Below, one piece after another: positions 1 through 5,839 of a DNA stretch of 12,406 nt. The translations under genes and the position numbers were made by a program. Origin of the DNA: DATIKM01 sp035477595 (lineage in GTDB: Bacteria > Armatimonadota > Chthonomonadetes > Chthonomonadales > CAJBBX01); assembly GCA_035477595.1 (NCBI GenBank), contig DATIKM010000129.1, forward strand, positions 1 to 12,406, in the 5' to 3' direction. The notes beneath the pieces were generated by a model that ran no database searches, had not been told where the DNA came from, and worked only from the letters and a program-made list of their open reading frames with translations. Every line of letters starts with the position of its first letter. Position 1 is the first letter of the stretch.

Positions 1-33
1 GACGGACAGCGGCCCTGCAGCAGGCTCGGCCAT
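1..33 (-). CDS. 5' end of an unidentified gene (partial, runs off left edge)
   Basis: An ATG at 33-31 opens a leftward reading frame of 11 codons (MAEPAAGPLSV) that leaves the window. A strong ribosome binding site, GGGAGG (plus strand 41-46), lies 7 nt upstream of the ATG, and a near-consensus promoter lies at 65-93, giving a leader of only about 25 nt. The Ala/Pro-rich start is compatible with a flexible cytoplasmic N-terminus and shows no signal peptide so far. Too little is visible to name a family. The call rests on promoter, RBS and ATG being correctly spaced, not on protein similarity. Confidence 0.6.
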   Translation of the reverse strand, partial: MAEPAAGPLSV

Positions 34-64
34 CAGAAGACCTCCCGCCTCGGGACTGTGGGGC

Positions 65-93
65 AGTATACGTGCCTGGGCTCGCTTTGTCAA
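65..93 (-). promoter_or_regulatory. Sigma70-type promoter for the leftward gene at the left edge
   Basis: On the minus strand TTGACA (93-88) is followed after exactly 17 nt by TATACT (70-65). The -35 is a perfect consensus and the -10 matches 5 of 6. The DNA upstream (about 94-120) is A/T-richer than its surroundings and contains A-runs on this strand, which could act as an UP element. Transcription should start near position 58, just ahead of the RBS and ATG at 33. Confidence 0.75.
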
Positions 94-333
94 CGGTTTT
101 CCGTGCCATTTTTAGAGTCATCTGGCGCTCCGCAACCGAAGTCCGAATTCCAGATGGCAGGTCCTGGCGCCTTCGTGTGCGAGCATGAGCATCCCCGGGG
201 CAGCGCGCTGACTGCGTCGTGGATGAGCAAGGAGGACGGCAAGCACTCGCTTCCCGTCCGCGCGGCGCCGCGCCCGGCTCGGTGGATCCCGGCGCTCAGC
301 TTCGGCCCCTAAAGTGCGAGCCTTTCGGCACAT

Positions 334-370
334 GGCGCCAGGCCGTCACCTCGGCGCCAGGCCCTCACCT
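334..370. repeat. Tandem direct repeat, 19-bp period, two copies
   Basis: An 18-bp unit beginning GGCGCCAGGCC and ending TCACCT occurs at 334-351 and again at 353-370, with one mismatch (G versus C at unit position 12) and one base between copies. The second copy covers the TGA that would end the minus-strand frame at 365. It could be a slippage duplication or a pair of protein-binding sites; nothing shows which. Confidence 0.6.
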
Positions 371-646
371 GGGCGTCGCCTGTCGCGTTAGCTCGTGCCG
401 CATAGCGAAGATCGGCAGCGCGAAGAGCAGCCTGTCGCGCTCCTGCTCTGGGGGAATGACAGCAACCATCCAGTGGACCACGGTCCGGCCCACTCCGCGC
501 GTGACCCGTGGCTCGCGCCTGACGCGGTCGGCCATCTCCGTGCGGTTGGACGGCAGGACGCCATGCCCAAGCGCCCAGGTCAGAAGGCGCGAGAGGCACG
601 CCCGTCTGCGGGCGCGGGGTTGCCGGCGCGCAATCCCCGACCGCAT
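365..646 (-). CDS. Possible small protein or C-terminal remnant, unknown family
   Basis: A minus-strand frame ends with TGA at 367-365. From the ATG at 646 it gives 93 aa; the same frame stays open upstream to a GTG at 805. The last about 70 codons use G or C at the third position in all but about 11 cases, far above what random DNA of this composition would give, and the composition is protein-like, with a helical segment near RVRREPRVTRGVGRTVVHWM and a hydrophobic stretch RLLFALPIFAMRHEL. The upstream part is Pro/Arg-rich and less convincing. No strong RBS precedes either start. I do not recognise the family. It may be a real small gene or the 3' end of a decayed one. Confidence 0.3.
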   Translation of the reverse strand: MRSGIARRQPRARRRACLSRLLTWALGHGVLPSNRTEMADRVRREPRVTRGVGRTVVHWMVAVIPPEQERDRLLFALPIFAMRHELTRQATPR

Positions 647-864
647 GCAGGGACGCCCGGGGCAACCCGACTTCGGTGCGCCATTCCCGCTCGGCGCCTC
701 CTGACGCCGGGCATGGCGGTGAGGACGAGGCTTGCGTTCCTGCCTGGGACGCTCCGGAGGGATCGGCCTCACGAACGGCGGGACAGCCTGAGCGAGCGGC
801 CGCACCGCTTGAGGGGCTGACGACGGTGGATCGCCGCCCCTGCCCGGCGGGCAACCTCCTCCTC

Positions 865-1053
865 CTACTGGCGGATACGCGCCCGGTGCATCTCGACGAG
901 GGACAGCAACTCCTCCATCTTGAGACTTCGGATGAGTTCGATGCGGCGGGCAGCACGCTGCTGCACCTGATGCGCCATGGCTACATCCCTATGCCGCGGA
1001 CGCACCCCCAGCTCGCGCTACTGCCCGGTAGTCAGGGGCTCCGAACGGCTCAT
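865..1053 (-). pseudogene. Small ORF interrupted by one in-frame TAG
   Basis: On the minus strand an ATG at 1053 (preceded by CGGGG) opens MSRSEPLTTGQ, then meets TAG at 1020-1018. The same frame continues without another stop through an ATG at 978 (MAHQVQQRAARRIELIRSLK and onward, 37 aa) to TAG at 867-865. The second part looks like one amphipathic, charged helix, has good third-position G/C bias and has an AGGGA about 8 nt before its ATG. The full frame would be 62 codons with a single nonsense codon. It could instead be only the 37-aa gene starting at 978. The family is not recognised. Confidence 0.3.
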
Positions 1054-1214
1054 GGAACCCCGATCTGACACACACTACTCGAGCGGCTCCGTGTCCTGAG
1101 CCATCGTTGCCACCTTTCTCATACTCACACATCTTGAGCTGCCACTGCTGCACGGTGTGTGACGCTTCGGTTCACCCCGACGAGCTGCCCATCGTGGTGA
1201 CGGATCGCCCGGGT

Positions 1215-1565
1215 CTAGTCGTCGGTGAGCGGCACGTGCGTGGCGACCAGGAGGAGGCTGCGCGTCGCGATGGTCATGCGCGCGTCGTCGGGGTTCACCC
1301 CGCAGGCGATACCGCGGTTCCGCCCGTGCGATTCGCTCGGCCTGGGTAGGCGACACCGGCTACCGCGAGCGCCGACCATGCCGGCGCCATGGCACATCGG
1401 CACAATCACGCCGCTCCTGTGGGTCCGAGCAAGGGCCAGCGTTTCGCGCGGCCGCATGGCGCGCAAGCTGGCGGGCATGTGCGTGCTACCGGCCCCACGT
1501 CGTTGATCGGCGTCGCGACAGGCAGTCTCTGCGCCCCGACGGCGGCGGCGGTTACTCGTCGTCAT
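1215..1565 (-). CDS. Possible small CDS or gene remnant downstream of the YfhO operon
   Basis: A minus-strand frame runs from an ATG at 1565, which overlaps the last 14 nt of the 110-aa gene, to TAG at 1217-1215 (116 aa). Its last 28 codons (GVNPDDARMTIATRSLLLVA through VPLTDD) all end in G or C, and most codons from the internal Met at residue 30 do too. The opposite-strand frame in the same wobble phase is arginine-rich with almost no acidic residues, as expected of a shadow, so the minus strand is preferred. There is no clear RBS and the N-terminal 29 residues look poor. The function is unknown; it may be a fourth operon gene, translationally coupled, or a decayed gene. Confidence 0.3.
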   Translation of the reverse strand: MTTSNRRRRRGAETACRDADQRRGAGSTHMPASLRAMRPRETLALARTHRSGVIVPMCHGAGMVGARGSRCRLPRPSESHGRNRGIACGVNPDDARMTIATRSLLLVATHVPLTDD

Positions 1566-1884
1566 CCCGCGCCGGGCGCAGCAGCGCGCGGTCCTCGACG
1601 TCGGCGGAGCCAGCCGGGCGCAGCAGCGCGTCGTCGGGCTCGCTGGCGGGGCGCAGCAGCATCGGTTCGGCCACGTCAGGCGTCGACTCTATCTCAGCAA
1701 TATCTGTGACCTGATCGCGCACCAGGCTGACCGCCTCGCCGCTGAACCGCTGGAGATAGAGCCATCCGCCGTCGTACGCCTGCAAGCGCCCGAACTCAAC
1801 CTGCCGGCTGATGTAAGGGTTGGTGGTCAGCAGGACCACCTGAATGGCTCGCCCCACGAGGGCGTCGAGGTCCGTGCCCATCAT
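1552..1884 (-). CDS. Small protein with possible Sm-like barrel and three C-terminal LLRPA motifs
   Basis: The product is 110 aa. Residues about 6-67 follow a small beta-barrel pattern: LVGRAIQVVLL, then a Gly in EFGRLQAYDGGWLYLQR, then SGEAVSLVRDQVTDIAEIES. This resembles the G-x-V-x-V ... G-x-L ... D-x-x-x-L-x-L ... I layout of Sm/LSm-like folds; it is a fold guess, not a family assignment. The tail (about 72-110) is acidic and disordered-looking and carries LLRPA at residues 76-80, 87-91 and 101-105, each after a short Asp/Glu-rich spacer. The ATG at 1884 overlaps the TGA of the YfhO-like gene as ATGA; a second ATG follows at once. An RBS, AGGGGAGG, sits just upstream. The overlap indicates coupled translation and a linked role. 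The same motif ends the HEAT-like protein at 10976-11785. Confidence 0.75.
   Translation of the reverse strand: MMGTDLDALVGRAIQVVLLTTNPYISRQVEFGRLQAYDGGWLYLQRFSGEAVSLVRDQVTDIAEIESTPDVAEPMLLRPASEPDDALLRPAGSADVEDRALLRPARDDDE
1572..1660. repeat. Short in-gene direct repeats encoding LLRPA
   Basis: The 17-mer CCGGGCGCAGCAGCGCG occurs identically at 1572-1588 and 1614-1630, and a shortened version (GGGCGCAGCAGC) lies near 1649-1660. Read on the minus strand these encode the three LLRPA motifs of the 110-aa protein. The DNA identity of the outer two copies suggests recent internal duplication or gene conversion. Confidence 0.65.
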
Positions 1885-4187
1885 GCGCCTCCCCTGCTTC
1901 TGCGTGGGCCAACAGACCCGGTAGACAGCGCGGCCGTGAGGGCAGCGACCGCGACGAGCAACCCGTAGACGCCCGTGCGATAGCTGGCCGGCTGGTATGC
2001 GAACACGACTTCGTGGTCGCCCGCGGGCAGGCGCACCCTCCGGAACACGCCGCTGTCCGGCTCGATGTCTGCCAGGCGCCCATCGACTGTGGCGTGCCAC
2101 CCCGGCATTCGCTGGTCCGCCAGTCGCAGCCACCCGGCCACGGGCATGCGCACGCGCAGAGCGACGCGGTTCGGTCCGTCCTCGAGCCACTCCACCCGCC
2201 CGCGCGGGGGCTCCGTATGCGCCCTGCCCGGCGCGCCCGGTATCTCCGTGAGCCACGCGCCGTCCAGCGGTTCCTCACGGGCGCCTGCCATGCCAAGCGG
2301 TTGCAGGCTCAGTATGTGCCGCACGCCCATCGAGGCCAGCAGGGCGGCATCGGCAGCGCGCACAAACACCATGTTGCCCACCTCCGGCGGGCTCGGGTCC
2401 GCGCCCAGAGCATCCGCGAGGAATCGCTTGTACTGTCCCGGGAACAACGAGTCGTAGCCCTGGACGTCCCGCAGTCCGTAGACCATCGCCGCGTTCGGCG
2501 GGAGGACCGCCGTCGGGCCGCCGAAGCTCCAGCCGCGGTTGATCGGCGCCACCCGGTCGTGTCCGGCCAGTTCGCGCGCGCGCTTGATGAGGGGGGTCTC
2601 CGGGAACAGCTCGCGTGGCTCGGCGGTCCGGACGGCTGGCACGCCCGCCGCGATAAGATCGACGGCGACGACCACGACCAGCAGACAGGCCATCCATGAG
2701 CCACGCAGCCATCCGGCCGCCATCGCCAGGAACGCGCCGGCGGACAGCGCCAGAAGCGCCGCCTGCCGAAACGCGCCGGCATCCCAGGCCGTCCCGTCGC
2801 CGAACACCGCCTGTGCCCGCGTGGCCGCCACAAGGAACGCCAGGCCGCCGGCGACCGCCACCGCTACCGACACGGCGCCGGCGACCCCTGCGGCGCCGCG
2901 CACGGGCGTTGCCTCCTCCCGCGCCAGCCTGTCGTAGCCGATCGCCGCCAGAGCCGCCGCCGCGAACGCCCAGAGCACGAGCGCGCGGCCCGGCGAGCCT
3001 GACGCGGCGAAGCCTGGCACCCCGAAGTAGAGCAGTGCAACGATCGGCGTCGCGAGCGCCACCGCGAACGCCAGCAGCCCCGTGGTCGCGAAGTACCCGA
3101 GCAACCGCCCGGACCGCCGCCGGCGCACCACCGCGTAGCCGGCAAGGAGCAGCGTGCCCAGCCCCACGTACATCGCGCCCTCGGCCGGGTGGAACAACAT
3201 CCCGCCGCTGCTTCGGCCGAAGTACGGCGCCTCCGGGCGCGCCGGACCGCCGAACGCCTCGGGCAGCAGGAGCGTCGCCAGCGCTTCCGGATGGACCGCG
3301 TAGGAGGCGTAGGCGGCGAGGCCGTCCGCCGTCGGCCGCCCGGCACGATGGGACTGGCCGGCGAGCTCCACCGTCGGCAGGAGCTGTGGCGCCGCCAGAA
3401 GCCCTCCTAGCGCAAGGCTCGCGCCCACTGCGAGAAGCGAGCCGGCTGCGGCCGAACGGTCGCCCAAGCGCCACCTGCCCGCGGCGAGCCACGCGCCCAG
3501 CAGCACGATCGCCAGGACACCGAAGAAGGCGATCTGGAGGTGGCCGGCCAGCAACATCATGCCCATCGTTGCGCCGAGAGCGGCAACACCCCGCAGGCGG
3601 GGCGACTGGGCGACGCCGACGACACACCATGCAGCCAGCGGGATCCAGCACGACGTGGCCAGGAAGGTGGGCAGATGCAGCCACGACATCTGCCAGCACG
3701 ACAGCGCATAGACCGCGCCCGCCAGCGCGCACCCCGCCGCGCCCACGCCGAGGCGGGCCATCAGCAGCCACATGAACCAGCCCGCGAGCGCCAGGTGAAG
3801 CGCGGCCGACCAGCCGACCGCGCGATCGGGCGAGAGTACGGCGTACAGAAGGTTCGGCGGGTAGAACACCGCCGACTGGCTGTTCGCGACGAAGGGGGTT
3901 CCGCAGAACTGGTAAGGGTTCCACAGTGGCACCCTGCCCGCGCGCAGGTTCTCAGCCGCGAACTGCCTCCATGGGTGGAACTGGCCCACGGAGTCGTAGA
4001 GCAGCGGGTCCCACAGGGGCAGGGTGTCCGGGGCGTGCGCGGCCGACCACGGTGAGAGGCCGCGCAGCAGATCCGCGGGCACGAGAACGCGGCCGCCCAG
4101 CGTGGCGGGCGCAAGGAGCAGCACGGCCACCGCGAGGAAGGCGAGCGGCGGGACGAGGAGCCGTACGGTCCGCGTGTGGCTGGTCAC
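1881..4187 (-). CDS. YfhO-family polytopic membrane protein (GT-C-type)
   Basis: The 768-aa product matches the YfhO family pattern: TM1 (about 8-28), then an extracytoplasmic loop with DPLLYDSVGQFHPWRQF, RVPLWNPYQFCGTPFVANSQ and AVFYPPNLLYAVLSPD (about 60-120), then many hydrophobic segments to about residue 500, a soluble domain with LPPNAAMVYGLRDVQGYDSL, and a last TM near the C-terminus before a basic end. In Firmicutes, YfhO proteins add sugars to lipoteichoic acid from an undecaprenyl-linked donor; here the acceptor is unknown and a comparable envelope glycosylation role is inference. The start is GTG at 4187, 22 nt after the TPR gene's stop, without a strong RBS, so translation may depend on the upstream gene. 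The N-terminus (MTSHTRTVR before TM1) supports this start. It overlaps the next gene by ATGA. Confidence 0.88.
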   Translation of the reverse strand: MTSHTRTVRLLVPPLAFLAVAVLLLAPATLGGRVLVPADLLRGLSPWSAAHAPDTLPLWDPLLYDSVGQFHPWRQFAAENLRAGRVPLWNPYQFCGTPFVANSQSAVFYPPNLLYAVLSPDRAVGWSAALHLALAGWFMWLLMARLGVGAAGCALAGAVYALSCWQMSWLHLPTFLATSCWIPLAAWCVVGVAQSPRLRGVAALGATMGMMLLAGHLQIAFFGVLAIVLLGAWLAAGRWRLGDRSAAAGSLLAVGASLALGGLLAAPQLLPTVELAGQSHRAGRPTADGLAAYASYAVHPEALATLLLPEAFGGPARPEAPYFGRSSGGMLFHPAEGAMYVGLGTLLLAGYAVVRRRRSGRLLGYFATTGLLAFAVALATPIVALLYFGVPGFAASGSPGRALVLWAFAAAALAAIGYDRLAREEATPVRGAAGVAGAVSVAVAVAGGLAFLVAATRAQAVFGDGTAWDAGAFRQAALLALSAGAFLAMAAGWLRGSWMACLLVVVVAVDLIAAGVPAVRTAEPRELFPETPLIKRARELAGHDRVAPINRGWSFGGPTAVLPPNAAMVYGLRDVQGYDSLFPGQYKRFLADALGADPSPPEVGNMVFVRAADAALLASMGVRHILSLQPLGMAGAREEPLDGAWLTEIPGAPGRAHTEPPRGRVEWLEDGPNRVALRVRMPVAGWLRLADQRMPGWHATVDGRLADIEPDSGVFRRVRLPAGDHEVVFAYQPASYRTGVYGLLVAVAALTAALSTGSVGPRRSRGGA

Positions 4188-4209
4188 GGCTGGGTGGCGC
4201 GCTAGCTCG

Positions 4210-4563
4210 CTACTCGAAGAGCGCGAGCTGCTTCTTGGCGGCGTCGTTGCCGGGCTCGATCGCCAGCACCCGCTCGAAGGTGGCGCGCGCCTCCTCGTAC
4301 ATGCCGAGCATCGCCTCGGTCTTGCCGAGGTCCAGGAGCGTCAGGACGTGATCCGGTTGCATCTCGGCAGCCTTCCGCAGGGCTTCGAGCGACTCGTCGA
4401 ACTCGCCGGTGAAGCAGAGCACGAGGCCGATCTGGTGCATCACCTCGCCGCTGTCGGGCTCTTCCGCTAGCGCCGCTCGCAACTCCGCGAGTGCCGCGTC
4501 GTACTCGCCAGCCAGCTTGTGGGCGATGCCGCGCTCGAGGTGGAGGTTGCCCACAGCAGCCAT
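4210..4563 (-). CDS. Small TPR-repeat protein
   Basis: The 117-aa product consists almost wholly of three tetratricopeptide repeats (about residues 4-37, 38-71, 72-105), with the expected pattern: GIAHKLAGEYDAALAELRAAL, IGLVLCFTGEFDESLEALRK and LGKTEAMLGMYEEARATFER, each followed by EP or QP near the helix end. TPR units are protein-binding scaffolds; no enzyme domain, signal peptide or TM segment is present, so it should be cytoplasmic. The ATG at 4563 is chosen because GGGAG lies 7 nt upstream; the same frame extends further but crosses the promoter. It is the first gene of the operon, 22 nt before the YfhO-like gene, and may help assemble or regulate that membrane protein. The partner is inferred from position only. 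Confidence 0.88.
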   Translation of the reverse strand: MAAVGNLHLERGIAHKLAGEYDAALAELRAALAEEPDSGEVMHQIGLVLCFTGEFDESLEALRKAAEMQPDHVLTLLDLGKTEAMLGMYEEARATFERVLAIEPGNDAAKKQLALFE

Positions 4564-4657
4564 GTCGTCGCTCCCAGATCGAGGCTGAGGCGGCGCCGCG
4601 CGACTAGTGGTGCACGCGCCAAGGTGCCGCCAGTTGCGGCGCCGCAGGCTGACTGAC

Positions 4658-4686
4658 ATCATAGCACGCGGCCCGACCAAAGGCAA
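4658..4686 (-). promoter_or_regulatory. Sigma70-type promoter of the TPR-YfhO operon
   Basis: On the minus strand TTGCCT (4686-4681) is separated by exactly 17 nt from TATGAT (4663-4658). The -10 matches consensus at 5 of 6 positions and the -35 at 4 of 6. The start of transcription should be near 4651, leaving a leader of about 88 nt before the ATG at 4563. Confidence 0.65.
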
Positions 4687-5021
4687 GCATCGGTGGCGGT
4701 AGTGCCCACGCGACGCGCCCGCCCGCGCGCGGAGGGGGCGGCGGGCTGCTCGGGGGCGCGCGCGAGGCCGATGCGGAGCCCTTCATCGCGCTGCGCCGAA
4801 ACGCCACGCTGTGGGGCAACGCCACCTCCCACCCGAAGCAGGCGCGGAACTGCCCGCCGACGGGGATCACGATACATGGTCACAGGGGTCATCTGGCATG
4901 ATCGGCCACACGGTCCCACAGTGCCGCAGGTCCGCGGGCCCCGGAGGTCCCGCACAGCCTTCCCGGCGAGCTATCATCCGGGGCCCGGAGCGGATGGCGC
5001 GACGGCGGCCGCTTCGACATC
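4687..5021. other. Intergenic segment with a coding-like patch, no assignable gene
   Basis: Between the divergent TPR operon and the Cys-rich gene promoter, 4740-4865 shows very strong third-position G/C bias. One phase serves both a plus frame (containing EADAEPFIALRRNATLWGNA) that stops at TGA 4898-4900 and a minus frame (containing GGQFRACFGWEVALPHSVAF). Neither has a credible start with an RBS and neither is recognised. This looks like a gene fragment. I see no RNA gene here. Confidence 0.35.
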
Positions 5022-5050
5022 TTGACACCACCCGGTTGGGCAAGTAGCAT
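5022..5050 (+). promoter_or_regulatory. Candidate promoter for the Cys-rich protein gene
   Basis: TTGACA (5022-5027, perfect -35) is followed after 17 nt by TAGCAT (5045-5050, 4 of 6 for the -10). Transcription from about 5057 would give an unusually long leader of about 265 nt before the ATG at 5322. The weak -10 leaves room for an activator. Confidence 0.45.
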
Positions 5051-5056
5051 CCATAT

Positions 5057-5321
5057 GCATGAGGTAGTTGGGAGTGGCAGGCGAATGCCCCGGCCACCGC
5101 CAAGGAGCCCACGGTGGGAAGGAGTGCTGCCCGCCAGGGGGGCGCGGGTGCGAGGGTTCGCTCGCTGTTGGCTTTCCCATCCAGACCGCACGGGGCCTTG
5201 GCCGCTGTGGGATGGGACTGCCTCCATGCTTGATCGGTGCACGTTCGCCGGGCCCGCGACCGGCTTGATCGTCTTCTCGACGGCTGCGGCGCCCTGACGC
5301 AAGCAAAAGGAGCTGAGAGAG
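5057..5321 (+). other. Long, hairpin-rich leader upstream of the Cys-rich gene
   Basis: No confident ORF lies here. Local pairings include GGCA/TGCC (5076-5079 with 5086-5089) and CCACCG/CGGTGG (5094-5099 with 5112-5117), plus a small GCGAG/CTCGC pairing near 5150-5170. A 23-codon frame at 5226-5297 (MLDRCTFAGPATGLIVFSTA and three more) ends 24 nt before the next ATG with good wobble bias and could be a leader peptide, but its RBS is weak. No riboswitch class could be matched. Confidence 0.3.
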
Positions 5322-5690
5322 ATGCACGGACAACATCCACACGCCCATGCCGGCAAGTCCATGGCCCACCCGACCCGCGGCTGCTGCTGCAGCGGCGGTT
5401 GCTGCTGCGGATGCAGCGGCGGCTGCGGTTGCGGATGCGGATGCAGCGGCGGCTGCTGCTGCGGATGCGGATGCGCGCCCACAGCCCACTCGATGCACGG
5501 TTGCTGCGGACCTAAGCCGGCTACCCATCATGGGAGCGGGTGTTGCGGCATGGAACAGAGCACTGGGTTCCACCGCCGCTTCGTGAGCCGCGCGGAGAAG
5601 ATCGCCAAGCTCGAGGGCTACCTCGCCGACCTGCAAGCCGAGGCGCAGGCCGTGCAGGAGAAGCTGACCAGGTTGCGCCGCGCGGAGTGA
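5322..5690 (+). CDS. His/Cys/Gly-rich probable metal-binding protein with coiled-coil tail
   Basis: The 122-aa product has three parts. Residues 1-17 are His-rich (MHGQHPHAHAGKSMAHP). Residues about 20-77 hold 20 cysteines among Gly and Ser, arranged in near-repeats of CCCGC, SGGC and GCGC, then two separate CC pairs each near a His. Residues about 81-122 (FHRRFVSRAEKIAKLEGYLA onward) form a charged heptad-like helix, probably a coiled coil. Small Cys-rich proteins ending in an EKI-x-x-LE-x-YL helix are known from heavy-metal contexts; soft-metal (Cu, Zn, Cd, Ni) binding or sequestration is inferred from composition. There is no signal peptide, so it should be cytoplasmic. An RBS, AAAGGAG, lies 9 nt before the ATG. 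The Cys tract is built from a few codons (TGC, GGC, GGA, AGC), suggesting expansion by slippage. Confidence 0.8.
   Translation: MHGQHPHAHAGKSMAHPTRGCCCSGGCCCGCSGGCGCGCGCSGGCCCGCGCAPTAHSMHGCCGPKPATHHGSGCCGMEQSTGFHRRFVSRAEKIAKLEGYLADLQAEAQAVQEKLTRLRRAE
5395..5484 (+). repeat. Degenerate trinucleotide/hexanucleotide repeat encoding the Cys tract
   Basis: The DNA is a mixture of TGCTGC, GGATGC and AGCGGCGGC blocks. The block TGCTGCTGCGGATGC appears near the start and again near the end, separated by TGCGGTTGCGGATGC-like units. The unit lengths are multiples of three, so gain or loss would change Cys number without breaking the frame. Confidence 0.55.
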
Positions 5691-5692
5691 GG

Positions 5693-5713
5693 CCCGGCTG
5701 ACACCCAGCCGGG
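5693..5713 (+). terminator. Stem-loop directly after the Cys-rich gene
   Basis: CCCGGCTG (5693-5700) pairs perfectly with CAGCCGGG (5706-5713) around the 5-nt loop ACACC, starting 3 nt after the stop codon. There is no T-tract, so it is either a Rho-independent terminator of the U-less kind or an mRNA 3'-end stabiliser. Confidence 0.45.
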
Positions 5714-5806
5714 GCGGCTCGCGTCCCTCACCCAGTAGCTGGCGTGGGCTGTCGGGTTGCCATGCCTCGCCGTGGGCGGGTTCAGCCATCTCGTGGGAGA
5801 GGGATA

Positions 5807-5838
5807 GAGGGGGGGCGGCCGCCCTGCCGCCCCCCCTC
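5807..5838. repeat. Perfect 12-bp GC inverted repeat
   Basis: GAGGGGGGGCGG (5807-5818) is the exact reverse complement of CCGCCCCCCCTC (5827-5838), with an 8-nt loop, CCGCCCTG. It is far stronger than chance pairing and contains runs of seven G and seven C. No T-tract follows on either strand. It may be a transcription barrier, a REP-like element or a structure of the folded DNA. Confidence 0.6.
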
Positions 5839-5839
5839 A

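Larger units (their letters stand above)
34..1551. other. 1.5-kb gene-poor segment with eroded coding signals
   Basis: Apart from the promoter, the tandem repeat and the three weak minus-strand frames listed separately, I see no recognisable gene, RNA gene, transposase or CRISPR structure here. Open frames on the two strands are numerous because of the high G+C and mostly read as Arg/Pro/Ala-rich shadows. The patchy wobble bias, all most natural on the minus strand, suggests one or more genes in decay. Confidence 0.45.

Noticed and set aside
309..956. 215-codon minus-strand frame near the left end
   Set aside because: Weaker wobble bias than the overlapping frame ending at 365 and low-complexity Ser/Arg/Ala sequence.
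1225..1506. Plus-strand 93-codon frame with high third-position G/C
   Set aside because: Shares its wobble phase with the minus frame ending at 1215 but is Arg-rich and nearly free of acidic residues; more likely the shadow.
2696..3775. 359-codon plus-strand frame opposite the YfhO-like gene
   Set aside because: Arg/Pro/Ala/Thr-only composition, no RBS; antisense shadow.
2275..3924. Very long second open frame on the minus strand inside the YfhO-like gene
   Set aside because: Arg/Gly/Ala-rich translation without domains; it is the +1 shadow of the real gene caused by high G+C.
5071..5135. Cobalamin-riboswitch-like words (GGCCACCG ... GGTGGGAAGG ... CTGCCCGCC) in the leader of the Cys-rich gene
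   Set aside because: The conserved core (GGTG-nn-A-n-TCC and a closing AG-C-GGAGACC-GCC type box) is missing, and the downstream gene has no link to cobalamin. The match is probably chance in G/C-rich DNA.
5226..5297. 23-codon leader peptide before the Cys-rich gene as an annotated CDS
   Set aside because: Good wobble bias and spacing but only a weak RBS and no conserved residue pattern; kept as a remark in the leader entry.
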